Origin: Thermosynechococcus sp. CL-1 | Lineage (GTDB): Bacteria > Cyanobacteriota > Cyanobacteriia > Thermosynechococcales > Thermosynechococcaceae | Direction: 5' to 3' | DNA length: 64,000 bases | Assembly (NCBI RefSeq): GCF_008386235.1 | Contig: NZ_CP040671.1 | Location: forward strand, 2,296,001-2,360,000 | Shown here: positions 15,469-24,099 of the stretch, in pieces | How the letters are laid out: the number at the start of each line of letters is the position of its first letter | How positions within the stretch are numbered: the stretch's first letter is position 1 | Notes under the pieces: model-generated | Databases searched by the model: none | What the model saw: the letters and a program-made list of their open reading frames with translations, nothing else | Told to the model about the DNA's origin: nothing | Position numbers and translations under genes: made by a program

Positions 15469-17037
15469 CTATTTAGGCAACTTTGTAAACCAGTTCTTCT
15501 TGGCGCGATCGAGTTGGCCTTGAACCATTCCAGAGACCATACTGAAGTCTGCCCCAGAAATATCGGCACCGGTAAAGTTGGCTCCTGAGATCGAGGCATC
15601 CTGCAATTTTGCTCCCTTCAAATTTGCCCGCTCAAAGTTGGCTTGCACCAGATAGGCACCGCAGAGATTGGCATCACTCAGGTTAGCTCCTTGAAGATTG
15701 GCTTCCCGCAAGACCACATTGGTGAGGATACAACCCTTCAAATCAGCATTGGTAAAATTGGCATTGGCAAAATTGGCACCGGAGAGATCGGCATTGCGCA
15801 ATACCACATTGGAGAGGTCGACATCCACAAAATCCCGTTCTCCCCGCTTATAGGCCGTTAGCACTTGGGCAGCCGTCATCCGTACGGTGACTTTGGGGCG
15901 CAGATGCTGACCCGAGCCTGCCCCCACAACTGGCGGCCCACCCCATGGAGATCCTGTCATCCGCGATTGCCGCAACCGAGCTGCTGCAGCATTTTGACGC
16001 ACAGAGGAGGCATAACTAGAGGACTGAGCTGATCCACGGGGTCGGCCTTGGCTGGGAGGGGCTGCAAGGGCATTACTGAGGTCATCATCCTCTGCTGTAA
16101 CGGTAGGGGCAGCCAGCGCAGGTGTTTCTTGGCAATCAAGGAGCTGGAGATCGGCTAGGACATCGATCGCGCTTTGGTAACGGTTTTTAACGCTATCCTC
16201 CAGCATTTTGTCGAGGAGAGCGGCAAACCCAGGGGAGATATTTTTGACGTACCGCTTCCAATGCCATTCCCCCGTGTGCGGATCTCGCTCAATCTCTTTG
16301 GGTGATTTACCAGTGAGGAGATAAACACAGGTGACACCCAGAGCGTAAATATCGCTGGCATAGATGGGACGCATGGCCATTTGCTCCGGCGGCGCATACA
16401 TGGGCGTTCCCACGGCAAAGCTGGTAAATGTGGATAGCTCTGGGGCATTTTCCACCATCGCCTGGGTGACTTTGTCTTTGACTGCACCAAAGTCAATGAG
16501 CACTAGCTTGTTGTCAATATCACGGCGGATCAAGTTGGCAGGCTTAATGTCACGGTGGATCACACCATTTTTGTGTAGGTAATCAAGGATGGGCAGCACT
16601 TCCTGCAAAACCTGCTTCACCTCTTCTTCGCTTTTGGGGCCAAAGCGTTTGACCTCCTGTTGCAGGGTGAGGCCACCCACATATTCTTGGATGAGATAGA
16701 ACTCATTTTCATTTTCAAAGTAGCCAAGCAAACGCGGCAGTTGTGGATGGTTGCCAACTTTGCCGAGGGTGGTCGCTTCCCGCAAAAAGAGTTCCCGCGC
16801 CATGGCCAAGATATGGGGAGCAGTGGCGGCTGGCCGTAATTGTTTAATCACACAACTGGGGTTGCCGGGCAGTTTTGTATCCACGGCCAAAAAGGTAGTA
16901 CCAAACCCTCCCCGCCCCAGCACCTTAATGGCTTTGTATTGATCGTTGAGCAACAATTTGCTGCCACAGGATTGGCAAACCTCTACATGATCGGGGTTTT
17001 CTGGCTTGACACAGTTTGGGTTTAGGCAGTAACTCAT
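15469..17037 (-). CDS. Ser/Thr protein kinase with pentapeptide repeats (SpkB-like)
   Basis: The 522-residue protein starts with a four-cysteine zinc-ribbon-like segment (Cys4, 9, 21, 24). A Hanks-type kinase domain follows (about 33-300), with glycine loop VLGRGGFGTTF, catalytic VIHRDIKPANL near residue 160, and LIDFGAVKD. A low-complexity Ser/Ala/Arg linker leads to about 20 pentapeptide repeats of the A(N/D)LxX type (about 405-510). The same layout is known for SpkB of Synechocystis, a kinase linked to oxidative stress and motility; orthology is inferred. A kinase of this kind could supply the phosphothreonine read by the FHA domains encoded at 6.7-9.7 kb, but nothing in the sequence links the two directly. 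Confidence 0.92.
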   Translation of the reverse strand: MSYCLNPNCVKPENPDHVEVCQSCGSKLLLNDQYKAIKVLGRGGFGTTFLAVDTKLPGNPSCVIKQLRPAATAPHILAMARELFLREATTLGKVGNHPQLPRLLGYFENENEFYLIQEYVGGLTLQQEVKRFGPKSEEEVKQVLQEVLPILDYLHKNGVIHRDIKPANLIRRDIDNKLVLIDFGAVKDKVTQAMVENAPELSTFTSFAVGTPMYAPPEQMAMRPIYASDIYALGVTCVYLLTGKSPKEIERDPHTGEWHWKRYVKNISPGFAALLDKMLEDSVKNRYQSAIDVLADLQLLDCQETPALAAPTVTAEDDDLSNALAAPPSQGRPRGSAQSSSYASSVRQNAAAARLRQSRMTGSPWGGPPVVGAGSGQHLRPKVTVRMTAAQVLTAYKRGERDFVDVDLSNVVLRNADLSGANFANANFTNADLKGCILTNVVLREANLQGANLSDANLCGAYLVQANFERANLKGAKLQDASISGANFTGADISGADFSMVSGMVQGQLDRAKKNWFTKLPK

Positions 17038-17237
17038 AGGCAGCCAAGGGGATGAATAGCACGTTCAACAGGGGGAAGGGTGATAGGGTGACCTGTTTTC
17101 AAGTCACAGCTCACAGGAATGTGCCCCCACCGCTAGTATGATTCAATAGCTTCCACAGGACGACTCCGTACTTTTACGATACTCTTTTTTCTTTGCCTCA
17201 CCCTATCCGTGAAATTACGGAAGTTGGACAAAACGCT

Positions 17238-17345
17238 TACAGCCCTTTCCTAAAATATGGGATGCATAGGGACGAAGCTGATCCTGCTCGACAGTAGCTT
17301 TGACTGTTTTAAGGGTTTCCCAACCTTGTGAAAAGAGCCTTCGGT
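17238..17345. repeat. MITE-like element, copy A
   Basis: About 105 bp beginning TACAGCCCTTTCCTAAAATA and ending TTGTGAAAAGAGCC. The ends are inverted copies of each other and match copies at 21713 and 35782 along their length. It fills most of the gap upstream of yqeK. The rest of the 340-bp gap (17038-17237) shows no gene. No coding capacity is visible in the element. Confidence 0.7.
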
Positions 17346-17378
17346 ATGATACAAGGGTAGCACTTCATCATCCCTGCT

Positions 17379-18041
17379 GTGGCTTTGGCTATGACCCCGC
17401 TTGTGACAACTGATGCTAAAGATTCGCTGTGCGATCGCCAGCAGGTTTTGGCGTGGTTGACGGAGAATGTGCCTGCACCTCGACTCCAACATATCCTGCG
17501 GGTAGAAACGATGGCAGCGGAGCTAGCCCTACACCACGGTTTGGATGTGGATCGCGCTGCTTGGGCGGGGTTATTACACGATTTGGCAAAGTACTTTCCG
17601 CCGGAGCGGCTATTGAGCATGGCACGGGAGGCGGGGCTGCCGATTACGGAGGTGGATGAGGCGGATCCCCACCTGCTTCACGCGGATGTGAGTGCCCTTG
17701 TGGCGCGACAGCAATTTGGTATTACCGATGAACAGGTCTTAGCAGCCGTTGCCAACCATACCTTGGGTCAACCGGGAATGGATGCCTTGAGTTGTGTTGT
17801 GTTTCTGGCGGATAGCTTGGAGCCGGGGCGAGGCCAGACGGTGGAGCTAGAGGAATTGCGCAAGGTGGCTCACCAAAATTTACAGGAGGCGGTGTGGCGG
17901 GTGTGCGATCGCACGCTGTTGTGGTTGGTTGACCAGCACCGTTTAATTCACCCCCGCATGATCCTCACCCGCAACTGGGCAATGCAGGTGGCACCAGCAA
18001 AACCGAAAAAGAGCGAAAAGAAAGGCGCCGCCAAGGTTTAG
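17379..18041 (+). CDS. yqeK: HD-domain hydrolase, YqeK family (diadenosine tetraphosphatase)
   Basis: YqeK enzymes split diadenosine tetraphosphate symmetrically into two ADP using a di-iron HD domain. The sequence has the HD-domain signature: HILRVETMAAELA, then WAGLLHDLAKY (the HD pair), then LLHADVSALVARQ and VANHTLGQPGM. Length is 220 residues from the GTG at 17379, or 216 from the ATG at 17391; neither has a strong ribosome binding site. The lysine-rich C-terminal tail is not part of the domain. In many bacteria yqeK sits with nadD and rsfS; here it stands alone ahead of an ABC permease gene 45 bases downstream. Confidence 0.88.
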   Translation: MALAMTPLVTTDAKDSLCDRQQVLAWLTENVPAPRLQHILRVETMAAELALHHGLDVDRAAWAGLLHDLAKYFPPERLLSMAREAGLPITEVDEADPHLLHADVSALVARQQFGITDEQVLAAVANHTLGQPGMDALSCVVFLADSLEPGRGQTVELEELRKVAHQNLQEAVWRVCDRTLLWLVDQHRLIHPRMILTRNWAMQVAPAKPKKSEKKGAAKV

Positions 18042-18086
18042 AGGCCTTGCTACCCTAGAAAACAGGTTTGATCTCGGAGTTGCGTT

Positions 18087-18932
18087 ATGACCACCGCTTC
18101 AGCAAGGGCTGTTCCCGGTATTTTCTCAGGTGAATTCATTCAGGAAACGCTCGCTTTGACCCGTCGCCTGTTTATCCAACTGCAACGGCGCCCTTCAACA
18201 CTGGTGGCGGGGGTGGTACAACCCTTGATTTGGCTGATCCTCTTTGGTGCCCTCTTCCAGAATGTGCCGCAGGGTCTGTTTGGCGAGAGTACCAATTATG
18301 GTCAGTTTCTCTGTGCCGGTATTATTGTCTTTACCGCCTTTAGTGGCGCCCTCAATGCGGGGCTGCCGGTGATGTTTGACCGTGAGTTTGGCTTTTTGAA
18401 TCGGCTGTTGGTGGCGCCATTGGCTTCGCGGTTTTCAATTGTGTTGGCCTCGGCTTTGTTCATCACAACCCTGAGTTTGATTCAGGTGGTGGCGATCGCC
18501 AGCCTAGGGGTGCTGCTAGGGACCGGGCTACCGAATTTAGCGGGCATTGGGGTTGTTTTGGCCACCGTACTAATCTTGGTTTTTGGTGTGACAGCCCTAA
18601 GTCTCGGACTCACCTTTGCCTTGCCCGGTCACATTGAACTGTTGGCGGTGATTTTTGTGATCAACCTGCCGTTACTCTTTGCCAGTACTGCCTTGGTGCC
18701 CCTGTCGTTTATGCCGCGCTGGTTGCAGTGGATTGCCAGCCTCAACCCCCTCAGTTTGGCGATTGAACCGATTCGCTATGTCTATTTACATCCTGACTGG
18801 CAGTTTAGTGATGTGGTCATGGTGGCGCCTTGGGGATCCCTAAGCTTGGGAGCAGCGCTGCTGATTCTTTTGGCGGTTGCCGTAGGGATGAGCCTACTCA
18901 TTCAACCCCTGTTGCGGCGGCGCTTGGCCTAG
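18087..18932 (+). CDS. ABC-2 type transporter permease
   Basis: The 281-residue protein has six predicted membrane helices and the ABC-2 membrane fold: an N-terminal helix ending RPSTLVAGVVQPLIWLILFG, a central FGFLNRLLVAPL motif, and the PLSFMPRWLQWIASLNPLS signature typical of ABC-2 exporters for drugs or polysaccharides. No ATP-binding subunit is adjacent, so its partner must be encoded elsewhere and the substrate is unknown. It starts 45 bases after yqeK and overlaps the convergent caspase-like gene by four bases. Confidence 0.9.
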   Translation: MTTASARAVPGIFSGEFIQETLALTRRLFIQLQRRPSTLVAGVVQPLIWLILFGALFQNVPQGLFGESTNYGQFLCAGIIVFTAFSGALNAGLPVMFDREFGFLNRLLVAPLASRFSIVLASALFITTLSLIQVVAIASLGVLLGTGLPNLAGIGVVLATVLILVFGVTALSLGLTFALPGHIELLAVIFVINLPLLFASTALVPLSFMPRWLQWIASLNPLSLAIEPIRYVYLHPDWQFSDVVMVAPWGSLSLGAALLILLAVAVGMSLLIQPLLRRRLA

Positions 18933-20806
18933 ACCACCCGCAGCGTGAAGCCTTGGGTACACCACTCCCGCACATCCAAGCAAAACTCATTCCCCTCCGG
19001 TTCACTGCTGAGATCCCCTAGCAGACCGAGAACCAAGGCAAGACTATCCTCACCAGAAATTAGCAATGGCTCTGAATGGCTAGGGTGGCTACTCAGTTGG
19101 CTAAAACGAGTCAGGGGGCGGTGGCTGCTGATGATAAAGACCTTCAGCCATTGGCAAGGACGATTCAGCGTCCACGTATAAAGGGGAATATTCAAGCCCG
19201 GCGCAACCACCAACTGCCACGACTGCGTTTGCAGTGGCAGCAGGAGAATCCCCTGACTGCTATCCCAAGCAACGGCAACAATGTTGAGGGGGCGATCGCC
19301 ATAGTTGTAGAGGCTCCAGCGGCAAGTATCCCCCTTGGCCAAGGTGAGGGGGGTGTCTAAGTTCGTGGCTGGCAGCTTGGTGCTCAGAACCTCCGGCAGG
19401 GGATTGGGGCTGCGGGGGGGGGATTGGCGGCTCAGGAGTTTTGCGGTTGGCGATAGTTGCTCAAGGGTTGTACACACGGCCACCTGACTAGAGGTGGGGT
19501 TCAAGGTCAGTGTCAGCCATTTTTGAGCCAGCAGGGCATTCAGCAGGGGGTTCAAGCGACGGATGCTGGCTTTGGCGGCTTCATTGGTCCCTGTGCAACT
19601 GTGTTGGAGCAACGTTCCCACCGGCCATTCCAATCCATAGCTACCCCCTGTGGCACTTCTAGTGAGAACCACATCTGGCAGCGACTCACTGCCGTTGAGC
19701 ACAGCAACGTTCTCTTCGTTGGTCAGCGCATTGATGGCATCTACCCGCTCAATCTTGCTCAGCTTGGGGTCTAGTGCCACTTGTAGCTGCAGATTTTTCC
19801 CTAGGCGCCGTTGTTGCTCATAGAGGCGATCGCCCACTTGCAGGGGCTGACCACTTACCCCCTGAGCCATGATGCCATTAAAACTAACCATGTCAACGAC
19901 CGTGGCACCATCGGCAGTGCTCCAACGACTGTGGGGATGACAATGGGCTAATAGCCAAGGACTGAGGCCGCCACACCAGATTTGAAGGGCGCGATCGTGA
20001 CCGGTACTTTGCACCACACCGTCAAAGCCGTGGGATAGGGGGACATTCTCTGGCAAGCTATCGCTGACGAGATGAATTTCTGCCCCAGTTTGCCAGCGCA
20101 GTTCATCGGCGGTGTACATCAGGCTGGTCGCCAAGGGGCGATCGCCCCCCAAAGCCGCTAGATAATGGCTCAAACTAGCAGTAAAGAGTCCCATAGGAAC
20201 GCCATTCAGGTGCGTTTCTACCCCCAAATCGACCCAGAGCAGATGATCCTTGGGAACTTGGCCTGTGCCACGGCTCTCTACAGGTTGCAACGGCACAAAT
20301 CGCCAGCGCAACATCTCCCCCTCAATGGGTGGCGGGCTAAAGCGGGTGTCGAGCCATACCTGTACCCCTTTGGTACGCAGTAATTCAGCAAGCGGTAAGA
20401 TGCCCTCACCTGCTGCTGTGGCATCGGCGAAAACCAGTGCTGGTTGTTGCTGCCAAAGCGTGCCGTAGCCACTAAAGTAAACTAACAGGGGCTGACCAGC
20501 GTGCTCCAGCACCCCTAGGGTTTCTTGAACCGCATCGAGGGTTGCCGCCTGTTCCGTCAGTAGCGTAATGTCACTGTCCGCTAGCCCCCAGCTATCTAGC
20601 AATAGGTTTTTCACTAGCTCAACATCCGTTAGACAACCGCCTAAAGGGGGCACACCCACCAACTGGGGATAGTGGTTAATGCCAATCAGGAGTGCTCGCC
20701 ACGGACGAAGAGAGTCTGCCAAGGAGCCGCCTGCCGTTTGCCAAACCCACGGCATCAGTGTCAGTGCCGCAGCACCGTACAAAAAAGAACGACGGCTTAA
20801 CCTCAT
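18929..20806 (-). CDS. Caspase-fold protein lacking the catalytic His-Cys pair (pseudo-orthocaspase)
   Basis: The 625-residue protein starts with a twin-arginine signal (SRRSFLYGAAALTLMPW, residues 4-20), so it is probably exported across the membrane. A caspase-like p20 fold follows: WRALLIGINHYPQL, LGGCLTDVELVKNLLL, then LLVYFSGYGTL. In active metacaspases the last block ends in SGHG; here the histidine is tyrosine. The region that should hold the catalytic cysteine (DSCHSG-like) reads VWLDTRFSPPP, with no cysteine. Both catalytic residues are therefore missing, which points to a non-proteolytic role. The rest (about 260-625) has no domain I recognise. The 3' end overlaps the ABC-2 permease gene by four bases. 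Confidence 0.82.
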   Translation of the reverse strand: MRLSRRSFLYGAAALTLMPWVWQTAGGSLADSLRPWRALLIGINHYPQLVGVPPLGGCLTDVELVKNLLLDSWGLADSDITLLTEQAATLDAVQETLGVLEHAGQPLLVYFSGYGTLWQQQPALVFADATAAGEGILPLAELLRTKGVQVWLDTRFSPPPIEGEMLRWRFVPLQPVESRGTGQVPKDHLLWVDLGVETHLNGVPMGLFTASLSHYLAALGGDRPLATSLMYTADELRWQTGAEIHLVSDSLPENVPLSHGFDGVVQSTGHDRALQIWCGGLSPWLLAHCHPHSRWSTADGATVVDMVSFNGIMAQGVSGQPLQVGDRLYEQQRRLGKNLQLQVALDPKLSKIERVDAINALTNEENVAVLNGSESLPDVVLTRSATGGSYGLEWPVGTLLQHSCTGTNEAAKASIRRLNPLLNALLAQKWLTLTLNPTSSQVAVCTTLEQLSPTAKLLSRQSPPRSPNPLPEVLSTKLPATNLDTPLTLAKGDTCRWSLYNYGDRPLNIVAVAWDSSQGILLLPLQTQSWQLVVAPGLNIPLYTWTLNRPCQWLKVFIISSHRPLTRFSQLSSHPSHSEPLLISGEDSLALVLGLLGDLSSEPEGNEFCLDVREWCTQGFTLRVV

Positions 20807-20938
20807 GCCTTACCTCCCAGCAGGCCCATCCTCAGATTCGAGCACAGGCACGACAACACTTATGAATTAGGACTAGTTCTATTCTCAAAGGTTGTGGACG
20901 CAATTCAGCGCACAGCGAGCATAAAACGTCAATTTTTC

Positions 20939-21577
20939 CTAGGGGTCTTCCCCCCGCACAATGAAGCAGACGCGCTGGCCAATGGTTACCGCATGATCAC
21001 CAATGCGCTCTAGGTTGCGAATCAGCAGCAGGAGGATTAAGCGCAATTCCACTGGTTCTTGCGGATCCAAAGGGGTGCAGAGTCGCTCATAAAGACGTTG
21101 ATAGTCGGCATCGACGGCATCATCGCAGTTGGCAAGGGCTAGCCCGACCTCAGGATCCAAATTAGCAATGGCGGATAGGGCTTCCGATAGTAACAGTTGC
21201 GATCGCTGGAACATCACGCGGATGTCCTCAAGGCAGGGTGGGGGTGGATAGCGCAGCAGCGTTTGACCCGCACGGCCAATTTCAAGGGCATAATCGCCGA
21301 TCCGCTCTAGATCGCGGCAGAGGTGCGAGAGCATGACCAAAAATCGGAGATCCTCGGCCACAGGGGCTTGCAATGTCAGCAGGGCGATCGCCTCACGATT
21401 GAGTTCTTGGGCGCTGCGGTCAATGTCCCGCTCCCTTTGGATCAACTGCTCGACACTGAGGAGATGTCGCTCAATCAAGACACCATAGGCCAACTGACAG
21501 GCACTTTCCACCAGTGTCCCCAGTCGCAGCAAGTCACTGCGCAGACGTTGTAATTGCCGTTCAAAATGGGTGGCCAC
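20939..21577 (-). CDS. phoU: PhoU-like phosphate signalling protein
   Basis: The 212-residue protein has two PhoU repeats of three-helix bundles, with family motifs such as RERDIDRSAQELNREAI, LVMLSHLCRDLERIGDYALEI and LLLIRNLERIGDHAVTIGQ, the last with metal-binding acidic and His residues. PhoU links the PstSCAB phosphate transporter to the PhoR/SphS kinase and keeps the Pho regulon off when phosphate is plentiful. The start is GTG. No pst genes are near. The 298-bp gap upstream holds one copy of the MITE-like element. Confidence 0.9.
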   Translation of the reverse strand: MATHFERQLQRLRSDLLRLGTLVESACQLAYGVLIERHLLSVEQLIQRERDIDRSAQELNREAIALLTLQAPVAEDLRFLVMLSHLCRDLERIGDYALEIGRAGQTLLRYPPPPCLEDIRVMFQRSQLLLSEALSAIANLDPEVGLALANCDDAVDADYQRLYERLCTPLDPQEPVELRLILLLLIRNLERIGDHAVTIGQRVCFIVRGEDP

Positions 21578-21712
21578 GGCCTCAGACCAGCTCTTTGTAA
21601 CATTAAGCCTAATAAAATCGCAACGAGTCCACCATTAGCGGTATCTTCAAATTGAATTGGTATTAATAAGTTCTTTATCGAAATAAATTCGGGATACATT
21701 CAGTGACGACAC

Positions 21713-21817
21713 CACAGTGCTTTTCTCAAATACGGGGTACATCGAAGGAAATGGGAGGCTATCCTAGGCCAGCTTCTGCTGTGTTGAGCAGGTGCCATTA
21801 TTGCGAAAAGAGCTGTA
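21713..21817. repeat. MITE-like element, copy B
   Basis: About 105 bp beginning ACAGTGCTTTTCTCAAATAC and ending TTGCGAAAAGAGCTGTA. It aligns with copies at 17238 and 35782 over the whole length, including an internal TGTTGAG...GTGCCA block. It lies between the divergent phoU gene and the broken DUF499 gene. No coding capacity is visible. Confidence 0.7.
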
Positions 21818-21875
21818 AAGTGAGGGCAAAAGACTGTGAGGCTTCTAAGTAAGCTAAATTAGGAGACCCCAATTC

Positions 21876-22781
21876 ATGGAGGCGGGTTTACCGTCCCTGT
21901 TTCAAGTGTGTACGCCCCGTGCGGATGTCCGTCAAGGGCAGATCGTCGACTCAGATTTCGCGGCAGATTTAGCGCAGGTGATTCGCGGTCAAGCACCACC
22001 CGCCTATCAAGACCCACAGCAATTTTTTGCCCATACCCATCCCACGCGGGGATTGCGGCTACTCACCAGTGTTTGCCAGCGACTTCAGGGCAGCCATGAG
22101 CAGGTGGGGGCAATTTTTCGCCTTGATACCAGCTATGGCGGCGGGAAAACCCATGCCCTTATCGCCCTGTGACATATCCTAGGCAATCTTGCAAATGCTA
22201 GTCACCTCAATGAGTTTATTGATCCAGCCTTACTGCCTCGGCAAAAGGTGGGGGTTGCTGCCTTTGATGGTGAAAATGCGGATCCGCTCAACGGTCGCCA
22301 GTTGGCACCGGGCATTTTGGCACGCACTCCTTGGGGAGAAATTGCATGGGCGTTGGCGGGACAGGAGGGAAATGATGCCTTTGTGATTCTGGCCTATGTC
22401 TGTCAACTCCCTAAGACGAAAACAACCGTCTCGTGGCAGGGTAACTGTCAGACAGTGGCGGGCAGTCACCTCGAATTTGAGTACGAGGGCAATCTCAATG
22501 ATCTAGGACCTGTGAAGGACTTTTGGGCAGCACAGATGCGAGCAGCCATTGAGAAGGAACTTCATGCCACCTACGCGATCGAGTTTTTCAAAGGGTTAGA
22601 GTTGGCGGGCAATACCCCAGAGCAGGTCACAGAACGCCTCTGTCGCCAAGGGGTGGGGCAGCCCATGTGCAGGCAAGTGCCTCAATTGCGACCTAGGAGG
22701 AATTCACGTCGCGTTTATGAGCAAACGGCGAGCAGTTGCAATCAATACCGGTACAAACCCATGAGCCGCCTCAAGCGCTGA
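21876..22781 (+). pseudogene. Broken DUF499-type ATPase gene (probable defence-locus remnant)
   Basis: The first 98 codons encode the start of a DUF499-like AAA ATPase, ending in the P-loop region FRLDTSYGGGKTHALIAL. An in-frame TGA at 22170 stops it. The same frame then continues without further stops for 200 codons. WGEIAWALAGQEG still matches the N-terminal ATPase region, but the following stretch TVSWQGNCQTVAGSHLEFEY and LELAGNTPEQVTERL looks like the far C-terminus of such proteins, so several hundred codons in between are missing. DUF499 proteins are normally about 900-1,100 residues and occur with DUF1156 methylases and helicases in predicted phage-defence loci. That assignment is from memory of the family. 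Confidence 0.7.
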
Positions 22782-22847
22782 AGCTAAAATTGCCGCATCT
22801 TCAACGTATTCATGCACCATTTAATTGGGCAGCTTACGCATATCTAT

Positions 22848-23168
22848 CTAGGCTTGGGCATCGAGGATCAGACCCAGTTTTTCAGCCCGATCCAGATTCT
22901 GGGCAAACGTTGCCGTACGCTCGCCGTGCACAGCCAAATAGGTCGGCAATAGCTTATCGCCAACGGTATCTTGGAGACGACTAAAGCGGCAGACAAAAGC
23001 ATCCACTCGCTCGGCTAAATCCTCATCCTCAGTCAATTGACGAGCACGCTCTGGTGTAAAAGGCTGGTCAAACAAACGCCGGTCAGTGGCTTCCAAGCGT
23101 AGAATTTCCCGCTCTACCAACTGGGAGAGATACTGCCAGCGGGCAGCAAGTCGCGAATCGAGCATCAC
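22848..23168 (-). CDS. HEPN-like toxin of an MNT/HEPN toxin-antitoxin pair
   Basis: The 106-residue protein is all-helical, with the segment FSRLQDTVGDKLLPTYL and a C-terminal RAEKLGLI, as seen in small HEPN-type partners of minimal nucleotidyltransferases. The usual RNase motif Rx4-6H is not clearly present; the nearest is VHGERTATF, so RNase activity is uncertain. The start (GTG 23168 or ATG 23165) overlaps the stop of the upstream nucleotidyltransferase gene, giving tight coupling. In characterised pairs the nucleotidyltransferase AMPylates the HEPN toxin to silence it. Confidence 0.7.
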   Translation of the reverse strand: MMLDSRLAARWQYLSQLVEREILRLEATDRRLFDQPFTPERARQLTEDEDLAERVDAFVCRFSRLQDTVGDKLLPTYLAVHGERTATFAQNLDRAEKLGLILDAQA

Positions 23169-23464
23169 AGAAGAATCCCCTCTTGACGGGCAACCTCGTG
23201 GATGGGCAAACGGAGGAGATTGGGTGCCGCTAAAACCACATCAACATTGCGTTCATCCAAAAAGCGGCTGATTCGGCCAGCAAGGCGGGCAGCCAGTAGA
23301 GCAGGCGATACCACTGGATAGGGCAGTTCCACGAGTAGATCGACATCGCCGCCCCGCAGATCATCGTAGATACGAGAACCAAAAAGGCGAACGGTGGCTT
23401 CTTCGCCCGCCAATTCGCTGACAATAGAGCGAATGCCAGTCACTTGTTCAGGTGTTAAGCGCAT
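23165..23464 (-). CDS. MNT-type minimal nucleotidyltransferase antitoxin
   Basis: The 99-residue protein has the nucleotidyltransferase motif VRLFGSRIYDDLRGGDVDLL near residues 25-44: the GS pair and the first two catalytic aspartates. A later NVDVVLA segment near residue 75 can supply the third. It is upstream of, and overlaps, the HEPN-like gene, the standard order for MNT/HEPN toxin-antitoxin modules. The pair is on the strand opposite to the surrounding remnant defence genes, so it may be a separate insertion that interrupted that locus. Confidence 0.82.
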   Translation of the reverse strand: MRLTPEQVTGIRSIVSELAGEEATVRLFGSRIYDDLRGGDVDLLVELPYPVVSPALLAARLAGRISRFLDERNVDVVLAAPNLLRLPIHEVARQEGILL

Positions 23465-23519
23465 GCGATCGCCTGCTCATTCCTCTATTAAATTGATCTT
23501 AAGTCGAGACTGGGCCTAA

Positions 23520-23615
23520 GATTGCCGTTTGGGTAGTGCAGATTTTCATCAGTGGCCACGGGCAGCAGCTAAACTGCAAGAACTGAGCATTGATCCTGAG
23601 ACCTTAGAGATGTAG
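23520..23615 (+). pseudogene. 3' stub of a lost gene upstream of the DUF7680-like gene
   Basis: A forward frame of about 30 codons reads SADFHQWPRAAAKLQELSID and ends at a TAG at 23613, two bases before the ATG of the next gene. It has no start codon of its own. The tight spacing and protein-like sequence suggest it is the surviving end of the gene that once preceded 23617 in an operon, the rest having been removed or replaced by the toxin-antitoxin pair. Confidence 0.45.
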
Positions 23616-23616
23616 C

Positions 23617-24096
23617 ATGACCCCAACAACGACAGCGGCTCCCCTTCCCAGCCTAGAGTCTGCCCTTGGCCAGCCGAATTATCAACTGCGGGTGACCTAT
23701 AGCCGTGCCAGTGATCTGCACATGGAGGTGTGGCAACTACCTGCGGTGGCAACGCCCGATCTGGTGAAGCCCTTGCGTTTGGGGGGCTTAGGAGGACGAC
23801 ATCTTGCCCTCATTGAAGAGCGGGTGCTACAGCAATTGGCGCGATCGCGCGTGAAGCTGGGGAAAGTACTGCCCCATAAACCTCAGGTGTATTCCCTGAC
23901 AGAAGAGGTGGCACTACGGCTAGGGTTAATTTTTCGGGTGTTGGCGCCGATGCGCAGTCGCGACAAAATGATGGCCTGTGTGATGGGGATTGAGGAAATG
24001 GGACAGGAGGAAGCGGCCTATTGGTTGGGCATGGCACTGCATCACCAGAATCCTCGGCGGGTCTTGGCAGCACTACGATTGTTGTTGCAGGAATAA
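23617..24096 (+). CDS. Conserved protein, DUF7680-like, probably from a DUF499 defence locus
   Basis: The 159-residue protein has an N-terminal beta-rich part (YQLRVTYSRASDLHMEVWQL) and a helical C-terminal part with FRVLAPMRSRDKMMACVMGIE and EAAYWLGMALHHQNPRRVLA. I recall this type of protein beside DUF499 ATPases and place it with the DUF7680 group; this is from memory and needs a search. Its function is not known. The gene appears intact although the genes that should precede it are fragments, so it may be non-functional without partners. Confidence 0.6.
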   Translation: MTPTTTAAPLPSLESALGQPNYQLRVTYSRASDLHMEVWQLPAVATPDLVKPLRLGGLGGRHLALIEERVLQQLARSRVKLGKVLPHKPQVYSLTEEVALRLGLIFRVLAPMRSRDKMMACVMGIEEMGQEEAAYWLGMALHHQNPRRVLAALRLLLQE

Positions 24097-24099
24097 AAA

